Source of the DNA: Mixta gaviniae
GTDB lineage: Bacteria > Pseudomonadota > Gammaproteobacteria > Enterobacterales > Enterobacteriaceae
Length of the DNA: 64,000 nt
Assembly (NCBI RefSeq): GCF_002953195.1
Contig: NZ_CP026377.1
Coordinates: 2,418,001-2,482,000 of the forward strand
Reading direction: 5' to 3'
How positions within the stretch are numbered: position 1 is the first letter of the stretch; each line of letters opens with the position of its first letter. Position numbers and translations under genes: made by a program. This document shows positions 56,655 to 64,000 of this stretch, piece after piece. Below the pieces are notes generated by a model. It made no database searches. It had not been told where the DNA came from and saw only the letters and a list, made by a program, of their open reading frames with translations.

Positions 56655-57668
56655 TTATTCAGGCGCCAGCATCAGCCGCAGCCGCCCTCCGTTGCCCCAG
56701 ACCTGACATTGCCAGGCGCTGCCCTGCTGGCTAATTTGATTGAGATGTGTACTGCCGAGCGTACCTAAAGGCACGCCGTTGCTGAGCTGTATTTCCTGCC
56801 CGCCGATGTTTAGCGTTGCGTTTAAGCCTGCCGACACCAGAATCAGATTTTTATAGGGCTGGTGATAATAGCCGACTAATAATGGAAACTGCCCTTTCAG
56901 ATTAGCCTGACGCAATAACAGATTTACCTGTTTCAATACGCTGCTTAATTCCGGTAAGCGCTGTTTTTGACCAGACAGCTGTTCCTGCAGCAGACCATTG
57001 AATAGCGCGCGCAGCAGCAGCGCGGCAAGCACGCCGTTATCGCCGGCGCGCGTCACGTCCAGGCAGTAGAAAGCGAGTTCCTTGTCCGATAAGGCGGCGA
57101 TATCCAGGACCAGACCTGGCTGTTCCGCCATCGTCAGCTGACGATAGTTGATGCGACAATTGGCGATGCTCTGCTGAACCGGCGGCTGCAGCTGTTTAAG
57201 CAGCTTGGCCGCCGCGTTCGGATCGCTGACCAGTGCGTCCCAGTCCTGGAACAGCTGCTCTTCCTCTTCGACCTGCGACGTAAACATAGAGGGATAGAGA
57301 CACTCGTAGACCGCTTCGCGCAGGCGCTCCATATCTTTGATCGGCTTCAGCAGCACATCCTGCACGCCAAGGCGCAGCACATGCGCGATATCGGACATCT
57401 GCTCGGTGGCGGAGATCACCAGAATGGGCAGCTGATTGCCGCGCGTGCGTAGATGCTCCACCAGCTTAATGCCGTTCATGCGCGGCATTTCCAGATCGCA
57501 AATCAGCATATCGGGTTGGTGAAAGCGCAACGTTTCGATGGCATCGAGACCATCGCTGGCGACAAGTAGCTGAGCGCCCAGCGAATATAAGTAATTTTCC
57601 AGCAGGGAGCGAAAAACGACCTCATCCTCTACGATTAGGATCTGTTTTCCTGTTAATGGTTTTTCCAT
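56655..57668 (-). CDS. rssB: RpoS adaptor and response regulator RssB
   Basis: Two-domain response regulator that delivers RpoS to ClpXP and is phosphorylated at an N-terminal Asp. The 337 aa equal E. coli RssB. The receiver domain (about 8-125) has D15/E14 (VEDE), D58 in ICDLEMPRMNG, and the K in LLKPIKD; the C-terminal half is the degenerate PP2C-like domain. The gene is downstream of rssA by about 100 bases and precedes galU. Confidence 0.96.
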   Translation of the reverse strand: MEKPLTGKQILIVEDEVVFRSLLENYLYSLGAQLLVASDGLDAIETLRFHQPDMLICDLEMPRMNGIKLVEHLRTRGNQLPILVISATEQMSDIAHVLRLGVQDVLLKPIKDMERLREAVYECLYPSMFTSQVEEEEQLFQDWDALVSDPNAAAKLLKQLQPPVQQSIANCRINYRQLTMAEQPGLVLDIAALSDKELAFYCLDVTRAGDNGVLAALLLRALFNGLLQEQLSGQKQRLPELSSVLKQVNLLLRQANLKGQFPLLVGYYHQPYKNLILVSAGLNATLNIGGQEIQLSNGVPLGTLGSTHLNQISQQGSAWQCQVWGNGGRLRLMLAPE

Positions 57669-57767
57669 TGCTTCCCCCGTCAGCCAGATAACTCAATAGT
57701 GGTCCATGATGCTCACTTGTGCCTGTCAGAATTGCCTGAAGTAACATGTGTGATTGACCCATTTTCA

Positions 57768-58670
57768 TTACCGGCTTCTTATTAACGGTAATAATTCATC
57801 CATTTTTTTCTCAACTGCCGCCTCTCCGGCGGCAATCGCTTCCTCTGCACGGTGAAAATCAAGCGTACTAATTTGGGGACAATAGGGCTGCAGTAATACA
57901 TCCGGCGGGTCCCCCGCCATACGGTTACGCTTCAAACGGTTTTCCAGCACCTGAATAGAGGTGGTCATGATCTCCATCGCGCCGGGCGAAAGCATCGCAC
58001 GTCGCTGCGTCAGACGCTGCGCGAGATGCTGGCGCAGCCGGGCGCGCCAGGAGGTGAGATCCTCTTCCGGCGCCAGTTGCGTGGGCGATGCGGAGAGAAG
58101 ATCCTGCTGCATAAGATGCGCATCGTGTTGTAAATCAACGGCGATAACGAGATCTGCCCCCAGTGCGCGAGTGAGCGATATCGGCACCGGATTCACCACC
58201 GCGCCATCCACCAGCCAGTAGCCGTTATGGCCGACCGGCGGCAGCAGGCCAGGCATACTGCACGAGGCGCGCAGCGCCTGATGCAGATCGCCTTCGGTCA
58301 GCCACAGCTCACGCCCGGTACTAAGATTGGTGGCAACCGCGCCAAAACGTATATGACACTGTTCGATAGACTCATCGGGCATCAGACGCCGAATATGGTT
58401 GAATACGCGATTCCCGCGCAGCAAACCGCCTCGCCGCCATGAAAAGTCCATCAACCGAATCACATCCCAGTAACTAAACGACCTTACCCACTTTTCCAAC
58501 AGCGGCAGACGGCCGGTGGCGCAGGCGGCGCCCACTAGCGCGCCGACGGAGCAGCCGGCGATCACATCGACCTGAATGCCAGCCCGTTCCAGCGCGTTGA
58601 TCACGCCGATATGGGCCCATCCCTTGGCGGCGCCTGAGCCCAGCGCCAGTCCAACTTTCACCTGTCTCAT
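57768..58670 (-). CDS. rssA: Patatin-like phospholipase family protein RssA
   Basis: A 300-aa patatin-fold hydrolase. The glycine-rich oxyanion loop GLALGSGAAKGWAHIG (about 7-22), nucleophile motif GCSVG (about 39-43) and catalytic DGA (VDGAVVNPV) form the Ser-Asp dyad. Natural substrates are unknown. It is upstream of rssB, as in E. coli, and divergent from ychJ. Confidence 0.95.
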   Translation of the reverse strand: MRQVKVGLALGSGAAKGWAHIGVINALERAGIQVDVIAGCSVGALVGAACATGRLPLLEKWVRSFSYWDVIRLMDFSWRRGGLLRGNRVFNHIRRLMPDESIEQCHIRFGAVATNLSTGRELWLTEGDLHQALRASCSMPGLLPPVGHNGYWLVDGAVVNPVPISLTRALGADLVIAVDLQHDAHLMQQDLLSASPTQLAPEEDLTSWRARLRQHLAQRLTQRRAMLSPGAMEIMTTSIQVLENRLKRNRMAGDPPDVLLQPYCPQISTLDFHRAEEAIAAGEAAVEKKMDELLPLIRSR

Positions 58671-58779
58671 TGCATTCCTGTTTTAACCCTTCTTCACTGA
58701 ATGGCGTTAATCGCCAGGGTCAGATAACATAACGTAAAATAACGTCTTTAGCCCTGTTGTTGCAAAACCTGGAGTCTAC

Positions 58780-59238
58780 GTGTCTGAAAACTGTCCATGC
58801 TGCAGCGGTTTGCAGTATAGCCTATGTTGCGGTCGCTATCTAAGTGGCGAAAGCATTCCCTCTACCCCGGAAGCGTTAATGCGCTCGCGCTACACGGCTT
58901 ACAGCCGACAGGACGCCGATTACCTCGTGGCTACCTGGCACACTACCCAGCGCACGGCGGCGCTGCGCCAGGCATTGTCTGAAAGTTTTGCCCATACCGA
59001 ATGGCAAAGCTTGAACATCGTCGCCTGCGAAGCGGGAGGCAATGATAATGAGGCTTATGTGACATTTTTTGCGCGTTACCGCGAAAACCAACGTTCTGGC
59101 GCAGTGCATGAACGCTCGCGCTTTGTCCGTGAGGATCAACGCTGGTACTATATTGACGGAACCGCACCACAGGTGGGTCGAAATGACCGCTGTCCCTGTG
59201 GCTCCGAAAAAAAATACAAAAAATGTTGCGGCCAGTAA
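58780..59238 (+). CDS. ychJ: SEC-C metal-binding motif protein YchJ
   Basis: A 152-aa protein with a SEC-C zinc motif at each end: [14 protein letters not shown] (about 5-18) and [14 protein letters not shown] (about 138-151), like the C terminus of SecA. The middle ([33 protein letters not shown]) is a UPF0225/NTF2-like domain. Function unknown. The start is GTG (58780) with GGAG five bases upstream, fixed by the conserved [10 protein letters not shown]. Confidence 0.94.
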   Translation: MSENCPCCSGLQYSLCCGRYLSGESIPSTPEALMRSRYTAYSRQDADYLVATWHTTQRTAALRQALSESFAHTEWQSLNIVACEAGGNDNEAYVTFFARYRENQRSGAVHERSRFVREDQRWYYIDGTAPQVGRNDRCPCGSEKKYKKCCGQ

Positions 59239-59291
59239 TGCTGGTGCCGTTCAGATTCACTGCTATCCCGCTTCGACAGGATTGATAACTC

Positions 59292-60140
59292 ATGCAAGCG
59301 CAAAGTTTACAACGCAAAGTACTACGAACCATCTGCCCTGACGCCAAGGGCCTTATCGCCAAGATCACCAACATTTGCTACAAGCACGAGCTAAACATCG
59401 TGCAGAACAACGAGTTCGTCGATCATCGCACCGGGCGCTTCTTTATGCGCACCGAGCTGGAAGGCATTTTCAACGACGCCACGCTGCTGGCCGATCTCGA
59501 CGGCGCGCTGCCGCAGGGCTCAGTGCGCGAACTCCAGTGCGCCGGACGCCGCCGCGTGGTGATTCTGGTCACCAAAGAGGCGCACTGCCTGGGCGACTTG
59601 CTGATGAAAAGCGCGTTCGGCGGGCTGGATATGGAGATCGCCGCGGTAATTGGCAACCACGATACGCTGCGCTCGCTGGTTGAGCGTTTCGATATTCCTT
59701 TCGTGCTGGTCAGCCATGAAGGCCTGACGCGCGAAGAGCATGACAATAAAATGGCGGAGCAGATCGACCGCTACCAGCCTGATTATGTGGTGCTGGCGAA
59801 ATATATGCGCGTGCTGACCCCGGCGTTCGTGCAGCGCTACCCGAATCAAATCATTAATATCCACCACTCCTTCCTGCCGGCATTTATCGGCGCGCGTCCT
59901 TATCACCAGGCGTACGAGCGCGGCGTGAAAATCATCGGCGCTACCGCGCACTACGTTAATGACAACCTGGATGAAGGTCCGATCATTATGCAGGATGTGA
60001 TTAACGTCGATCACAGCTATACCGCGGAAGAGATGATGCGCGCCGGACGCGACGTAGAGAAGAATGTGCTGAGCCGCGCACTGTATAAAGTGCTGGGCCA
60101 GCGCGTCTTTGTTTACGGCAACCGCACAATCATTCTTTGA
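59292..60140 (+). CDS. purU: Formyltetrahydrofolate deformylase
   Basis: Hydrolyses 10-formyl-THF to formate and THF, balancing C1 pools and supplying formate for PurT. The 282 aa (E. coli 280) have an N-terminal ACT domain (about 8-85; RTICPDAKGLIAKITNI), and a formyltransferase-like catalytic domain with NIHHSFLPAFIGARPYHQAY and the active Asp in HYVNDNLDEGPII. The ATG at 59292 lacks a strong ribosome site. It lies 53 bases after ychJ. Confidence 0.97.
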   Translation: MQAQSLQRKVLRTICPDAKGLIAKITNICYKHELNIVQNNEFVDHRTGRFFMRTELEGIFNDATLLADLDGALPQGSVRELQCAGRRRVVILVTKEAHCLGDLLMKSAFGGLDMEIAAVIGNHDTLRSLVERFDIPFVLVSHEGLTREEHDNKMAEQIDRYQPDYVVLAKYMRVLTPAFVQRYPNQIINIHHSFLPAFIGARPYHQAYERGVKIIGATAHYVNDNLDEGPIIMQDVINVDHSYTAEEMMRAGRDVEKNVLSRALYKVLGQRVFVYGNRTIIL

Positions 60141-60220
60141 TGAAAACGGCGTCGACTGGTCAGCAAAGCGACGCCATGAATAAAAAAGCGACGAACGATA
60201 CGCTTTTTTCCCCGGGGCGC

Positions 60221-60248
60221 TTTACAGCATCGATTCATTTGGTATGAT
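60221..60248 (+). promoter_or_regulatory. tRNA-Tyr operon promoter
   Basis: TTTACA (60221-60226), a 16-bp spacer, TATGAT (60243-60248), then the GC-rich discriminator GCGCCCCGC. This closely matches the E. coli tyrT promoter, the model stringently controlled stable-RNA promoter. Confidence 0.9.
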
Positions 60249-60283
60249 GCGCCCCGCTTTCAGGCAATTATGTCCTGACCCGT

Positions 60284-60368
<85 letters not shown>

Positions 60369-60481
60369 CTCTTCTGTTTTGACAGAAGAAAGAACAGCCA
60401 GCCGGCAAGTACGGCGTGCTAAGGGTTACAGGACGGTTGACGACACGCAAAGCGACACGCATTATCTGAACTGAATTACCT

Positions 60482-60566
<85 letters not shown>

Positions 60567-60620
60567 TCTTCGCCTTTCGCACCATACCTCTTTTTACGAC
60601 CAAAGCGATATCTTCCCGTT

Positions 60621-60640
60621 GGGAGCGACTCTCCCGTTTT
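60621..60640 (+). terminator. Probable tRNA-Tyr operon terminator
   Basis: GGGAG-CGACT-CTCCC stem followed by GTTTTGC, 55 bases after the second tRNA. Confidence 0.6.
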
Positions 60641-60765
60641 GCAATGCAAGCTCGCGTCTTTTACCGCCCGTGCCCTGCCCAGGCGCCACGCCGTCGCTTA
60701 CCGTGACATTCTCAACCTAACTCTGTTAACATCCTGCCATCTTTTTACCAGGTAGTTGCCGCACT

Positions 60766-61572
60766 ATGAAATTCATCTCTTTTAATATCAACGGGCTGCG
60801 CGCTCGTCCTCATCAGCTTGAAGCGATCATCGCTCAGCACAATCCTGACGTCATCGGCCTGCAGGAAACCAAAGTGCATGATGATATGTTTCCGCTGGAA
60901 GAGGTCAGCAAGCTGGGCTATCACGTTTTCTATCATGGCCAGAAAGGCCACTACGGCGTCGCGCTGCTGACGCGTGAAATGCCGGTGAAGGTGCTGCGCG
61001 GTTTCCCTGATGACGATGAAGAGGCGCAGCGTCGTCTGATCATGGCGGAAATCCCCGCGCCGTCGGGCAATATCACCGTAATCAACGGCTATTTCCCGCA
61101 GGGCGAAAGCCGCGACCACCCCACCAAGTTTCCGGCAAAAGAGAAGTTTTACCGCGATCTGCAAAGCTACCTGGAAAACCATCTGACGGCGGACCATCGC
61201 ATCGTGGTGATGGGCGATATGAACATCAGCAGCACCGATCTGGATATCGGCATCGGCGAGGAGAGCCGTAAGCGCTGGCTGCGCACCGGAAAATGCTCTT
61301 TCCTGCCAGAAGAGCGGGAGTGGATGGATCGCCTGCTGGGCTGGGGGCTGGTGGATACCTGGCGCGCGGCGAACCCTGACTGCGCCGATCGTTTCTCGTG
61401 GTTTGACTATCGTTCGAAGGGTTTTGATGACAATCGCGGCCTGCGCATCGATCTGCTGCTGGCGACCCGCGCGCTGGCGGAACGCTGCGTGGCGACCGGC
61501 ATCGACTATGATATCCGCGCGATGGAAAAACCGTCCGATCACGCGCCGATTTGGGCCGAGTTCAGCCTGTAA
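60766..61572 (+). CDS. xthA: Exonuclease III
   Basis: The main AP endonuclease and 3'-5' exonuclease for base-excision repair. The 268 aa equal E. coli XthA. Motifs of the EEP family: [14 protein letters not shown] (N7), [12 protein letters not shown] (E34), [13 protein letters not shown] (D151, N153) and [11 protein letters not shown] (D258, H259). It is a single gene followed by the convergent ynjH. Confidence 0.98.
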   Translation: MKFISFNINGLRARPHQLEAIIAQHNPDVIGLQETKVHDDMFPLEEVSKLGYHVFYHGQKGHYGVALLTREMPVKVLRGFPDDDEEAQRRLIMAEIPAPSGNITVINGYFPQGESRDHPTKFPAKEKFYRDLQSYLENHLTADHRIVVMGDMNISSTDLDIGIGEESRKRWLRTGKCSFLPEEREWMDRLLGWGLVDTWRAANPDCADRFSWFDYRSKGFDDNRGLRIDLLLATRALAERCVATGIDYDIRAMEKPSDHAPIWAEFSL

Positions 61573-61609
61573 AAAGCGCGGCGTTGCGACACTGCCGCAA
61601 CGCCGCCGC

Positions 61610-61948
61610 TTATTTCACAATACGCCAGATAAGATTATTGGTGCCCAGCGATTTCTCATCGCGCACGCACTGCAGCAGCACCCCTTCCGCCTTCACTACC
61701 GCGCCTTCGCTATAGCTGCGGTTTTCATAGGTACAGCAGCGCAGACAGGGTGGGTTTTGCGAGTTTTGCCCCTGTGTCCAGACTTCAGGCGGCATATCGA
61801 CCACCACGTCGCTGTTGCCGACCGAGCCGCCGTTATTGCCCGAGCCATACTCGCCCGAGCCGTTGTTGCCGGTGCCGTAATCATGCCGATGCGCCTGCGC
61901 CGCCGTAGCGACCAGCAGCATCAACCCTATGCCCCATGCCCGTTTCAT
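61610..61948 (-). CDS. ynjH: DUF1496 family protein YnjH
   Basis: A 112-aa exported protein: signal peptide (about 1-19, cut after AQA), then a Gly/Asn-rich segment HDYGTGNNGSGEYGSGNNGG (about 22-41) and the DUF1496 domain VDMPPEVWTQGQNSQNPPCLRCCTY-type with three cysteines, YSEGAVVKAEGVLLQC and TNNLIWRIVK. E. coli YnjH (about 90 aa) lacks the repetitive Gly/Asn segment. The ATG overlaps the topB stop by one base, so it is coupled to topB. Function unknown. Confidence 0.9.
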   Translation of the reverse strand: MKRAWGIGLMLLVATAAQAHRHDYGTGNNGSGEYGSGNNGGSVGNSDVVVDMPPEVWTQGQNSQNPPCLRCCTYENRSYSEGAVVKAEGVLLQCVRDEKSLGTNNLIWRIVK

Positions 61949-63864
61949 TATTCCGTCTCCTTTGCCCTGGCCTTTTTCGGCCGGCGTTTGCTGTTTCCGG
62001 CGGGCGCCGTGACGCCGCGAAAAGCGCGCGCCGAGCTTTGCTGACGCGCCTGCGCGATCAGGTCATGCAGCGTCGTCACCAGCGGCTGCATAAAATCCTG
62101 ATAGCGGCACGCCTTTTCACTGATTTTCGTCAGCGTCGACTCCCACTGCGCGGTCATATCAGGCCGCGCGGCCATCTCTGGCAGTGAGTGAATCAGCGCC
62201 CTGCCCGCCTCGGTCGCATGAATATAACGCCCTTTCTTGATCAGGAAAGCGCGCCGGAACAGCAGCTCAATAATGCCGGCCCGGGTTGCCTCCGTCCCTA
62301 AACCATCGGTCGCGCGCAGGATTTTCTTTAGATCTTTATCCTGCACGAAGCGGGCGATGCCGGTCATTGCGGATAATAGCGTGGCGTCGGTAAAGTGGCG
62401 CGGCGGCTGCGTTTGCTTTTCTGCAATCTCGCCTTTCTCGCACAGCAGCTCATCCCCCTTCGCCACCACCGGCAACGGCGTGCCGTCGTTCTCTTCATCG
62501 CGCTCTTTGCTTCCCAGCAGGGCGCGCCAGCCCGCCTCCGCCAGAAAGCGCGCTTTGGCGATAAACTTGCCGCCGGCGATATCCAGCTCAATCACGCATT
62601 TACGGTAAACCGCCTCGGGGCAGAACTGCATCAGATACTGGCGGGCAATCAGGCCGTAGATGTTCGCCTCATTGTCGGTCAGCCGCACGGCGCTGCTGCG
62701 TGCCGTCGGGATAATGGCATGGTGGGCATCGACCTTTTTATCATCCCAGCAGCGGTTCCGGCGGTCGGTATCGAAATCGGCCGGCGGTTTCAGCTGCGGC
62801 TGATGCACGCTGATCGCATTCAGCACCGCGTGACGGCCGGCAAAATGCTCCTCCGGCAGATAGCGGCTGTCTGAACGCGGATAGGTAATCAACTTATGGG
62901 TCTCGTAGAGGCGCTGACAGGTGTCCAGTACCGTCTGCGCGCTAAGGCCGTAGCGTTTCGCTGCCTCAATCTGCAGGCTGGAGAGCGAAAACGGCAGCGG
63001 CGCCGTATCGTTTTCCCGTCGATCCTGATAGTGGGTGACTCGCGCCGGCTGACCGCCGATGCGTGCCAGCACATGCTCCGCCAGCGGGCGATGCAGCAGG
63101 CGTCCCTCTTCATCCTGCCAGGGTTCGCAGGCGTCGCTGGGCTGCCAGAGTGCGACAAAGCGCTCCTCTTTCGGCGTCACGATATGCGCTTTGACTTCAA
63201 AATAATCTTTGGGCACGAAGTTTTCGATCTCTTCATCGCGCCTAACCACCAGCCCCAGCACCGGCGTCTGCACCCGACCGACCGACAGCACACCGTCATA
63301 GCCCGCGTTGCGGCCCAGCAGCGTCCAGGCGCGGGTCATATTGATGCCGTAAAGCCAGTCGGCACGCGCGCGCGCCAGCGCCGATACGCACAGGGGAATA
63401 AACTCTTTATTCTGCCGCAGCCGGCCCACGGCGCGCTCTACCGCCTGCGGGTTAAGATCGTTGATTAGGCAGCGCTGCACCTTTTCGCGCTTCGCAGGCG
63501 GCAGCGCCAGATAGTCCAGCACCTCATCTACCAATAGCTGCCCTTCGCGGTCCGGGTCGCCGGCGTGAATAATCTCCTCCGCCTGTTCCAGCAGCTTCTT
63601 GATGACGTTCAGCTGCTTCGCCACCGAGGGACGCGGCTGCAGCCGCCACTTTTCCGGCACGATAGGCAGATCGGCCAGCGACCAGCGCGCATAGCGGCTG
63701 TCGTAGCTGTCGGGTTGGGCCTGCTCCAGCAGATGCCCTACGCACCAGGTGACGATATGATCATTTCCACAGGCGATAAAACCCTCGCCGCGTCGGTGCG
63801 GTTTGGGCAGGATATCGGCAATAGCGCGGGCCAGGCTTGGCTTCTCAGCAATAAACAGACGCAT
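61948..63864 (-). CDS. topB: DNA topoisomerase III
   Basis: Type IA topoisomerase that decatenates replicating chromosomes. The 638 aa (E. coli 653) show the TOPRIM domain ([34 protein letters not shown]), the active tyrosine in [15 protein letters not shown], and a basic tail ([14 protein letters not shown]) that is shorter than in E. coli. It lies 18 bases downstream of selD and overlaps ynjH by one base, giving selD-topB-ynjH as one likely operon. Confidence 0.97.
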   Translation of the reverse strand: MRLFIAEKPSLARAIADILPKPHRRGEGFIACGNDHIVTWCVGHLLEQAQPDSYDSRYARWSLADLPIVPEKWRLQPRPSVAKQLNVIKKLLEQAEEIIHAGDPDREGQLLVDEVLDYLALPPAKREKVQRCLINDLNPQAVERAVGRLRQNKEFIPLCVSALARARADWLYGINMTRAWTLLGRNAGYDGVLSVGRVQTPVLGLVVRRDEEIENFVPKDYFEVKAHIVTPKEERFVALWQPSDACEPWQDEEGRLLHRPLAEHVLARIGGQPARVTHYQDRRENDTAPLPFSLSSLQIEAAKRYGLSAQTVLDTCQRLYETHKLITYPRSDSRYLPEEHFAGRHAVLNAISVHQPQLKPPADFDTDRRNRCWDDKKVDAHHAIIPTARSSAVRLTDNEANIYGLIARQYLMQFCPEAVYRKCVIELDIAGGKFIAKARFLAEAGWRALLGSKERDEENDGTPLPVVAKGDELLCEKGEIAEKQTQPPRHFTDATLLSAMTGIARFVQDKDLKKILRATDGLGTEATRAGIIELLFRRAFLIKKGRYIHATEAGRALIHSLPEMAARPDMTAQWESTLTKISEKACRYQDFMQPLVTTLHDLIAQARQQSSARAFRGVTAPAGNSKRRPKKARAKETE

Positions 63865-63882
63865 TAACGGGGCAAGGCTCTC

Positions 63883-64000
63883 TTACGGCAAAACATCAAT
63901 CAAAGGAACACCGGCCTGCACCGGCACTAACTCGCCAATGGCGCTGACCGACAGCGCCAGGCTTTGCGCCAGCTGACGGAAAGCGGCGACAGCCTCGGCG
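63883..64000 (-). CDS. selD: Selenophosphate synthase, C-terminal end only
   Basis: The last 38 codons of a minus-strand gene that continues beyond the window. The frame reads AEAVAAFRQLAQSLALSVSA, then IGELVPVQAGVPLIDVLP and TAA. The IGELVP motif matches the C terminus of SelD, which in E. coli precedes topB. SelD makes selenophosphate for selenocysteine and selenouridine. The assignment rests on this short segment plus conserved order. Confidence 0.8.
   Translation of the reverse strand, partial: AEAVAAFRQLAQSLALSVSAIGELVPVQAGVPLIDVLP

Noticed and set aside
60148..60209. Terminator candidates after purU (GGCGTCG/CGACGCC and AAAAAAGCG/CGCTTTTTT)
   Set aside because: The first has no T tract and the second only three GC pairs; they lie just upstream of the tRNA promoter and cannot be assigned with confidence.

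Overview
The window is chromosomal DNA of an enterobacterium. Gene content and order follow the E. coli segment from pdeR (gmr) through pyrF, topA, trp, tonB, opp, adhE, hns and galU to purU and tyrTV, then xthA, ynjH, topB and selD. Lineage-specific differences suggest Erwiniaceae (Pantoea, Mixta or Erwinia type): an rpfF gene beside the pdeR/rpfR gene, unfused trpG and trpD, tandem oppA genes, a ugd plus UDP-glucuronate 4-epimerase pair, and no yciT, yciQ, narGHJI, gdhA or ynjI at their E. coli positions. The genus cannot be fixed from this sequence alone. I saw no prophage, insertion sequence, CRISPR array, rRNA or plasmid gene.

Layout. 1-2.7 kb: the 3' part of a PAS-GGDEF-EAL regulator (PdeR/RpfR) convergent with a DSF synthase (RpfF), an apparent fatty-acid quorum-sensing and c-di-GMP pair. 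2.8-4.7 kb: sugar-acid and pentose genes kdgT and an araD-type epimerase. 5-12.8 kb: osmB, yciH-pyrF, lapAB, pgpB, ribA, acnA. 12.9-13.6 kb: three very small genes (a 28-aa membrane peptide, yciX, ymiA). 14-21 kb: cysB, topA, yciN, sohB, yciK-btuR. 21.2-24.8 kb: rluB, a trypsin-like lipoprotein gene, yciO, rnm. 24.9-31.7 kb: trp promoter, leader and attenuator, then trpE-G-D-CF-B-A, with an apparent one-base frameshift in trpA. 31.8-37.4 kb: BON lipoprotein, ompW, a YkgJ-type gene, yciC, yciB, yciA, tonB, yciI, a small secreted protein and yciY. 37.6-39.4 kb: clsA, yciU. 39.5-46.9 kb: opp operon with two oppA genes. 47.5-53 kb: ychE, adhE, tdk, hns. 53.2-58.7 kb: UDP-sugar genes, rssB, rssA. 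58.8-64 kb: ychJ, purU, two tRNA-Tyr genes, xthA, ynjH, topB and the end of selD.

How it works together. Most of the window is housekeeping. It covers tryptophan, pyrimidine, riboflavin and cobalamin-adenosylation metabolism, envelope lipid and LPS control (LapAB, PgpB, ClsA), peptide uptake (Opp), DNA topology and repair (TopA, TopB, XthA, H-NS), and stress control (OsmB, RssB, CysB). Probable control sites visible in the sequence include an RpoS-type and an RcsB-type promoter at osmB, FNR boxes at ompW and adhE, a perfect CRP palindrome upstream of opp, the trp promoter with a half-degenerate operator and its attenuator, and the stringent-type tRNA-Tyr promoter. The most distinctive features are the rpfF/rpfR pair, the trpA frameshift, the trypsin-like lipoprotein in the yciQ position, tandem oppA, and the small genes at 12.9-13.6 kb.
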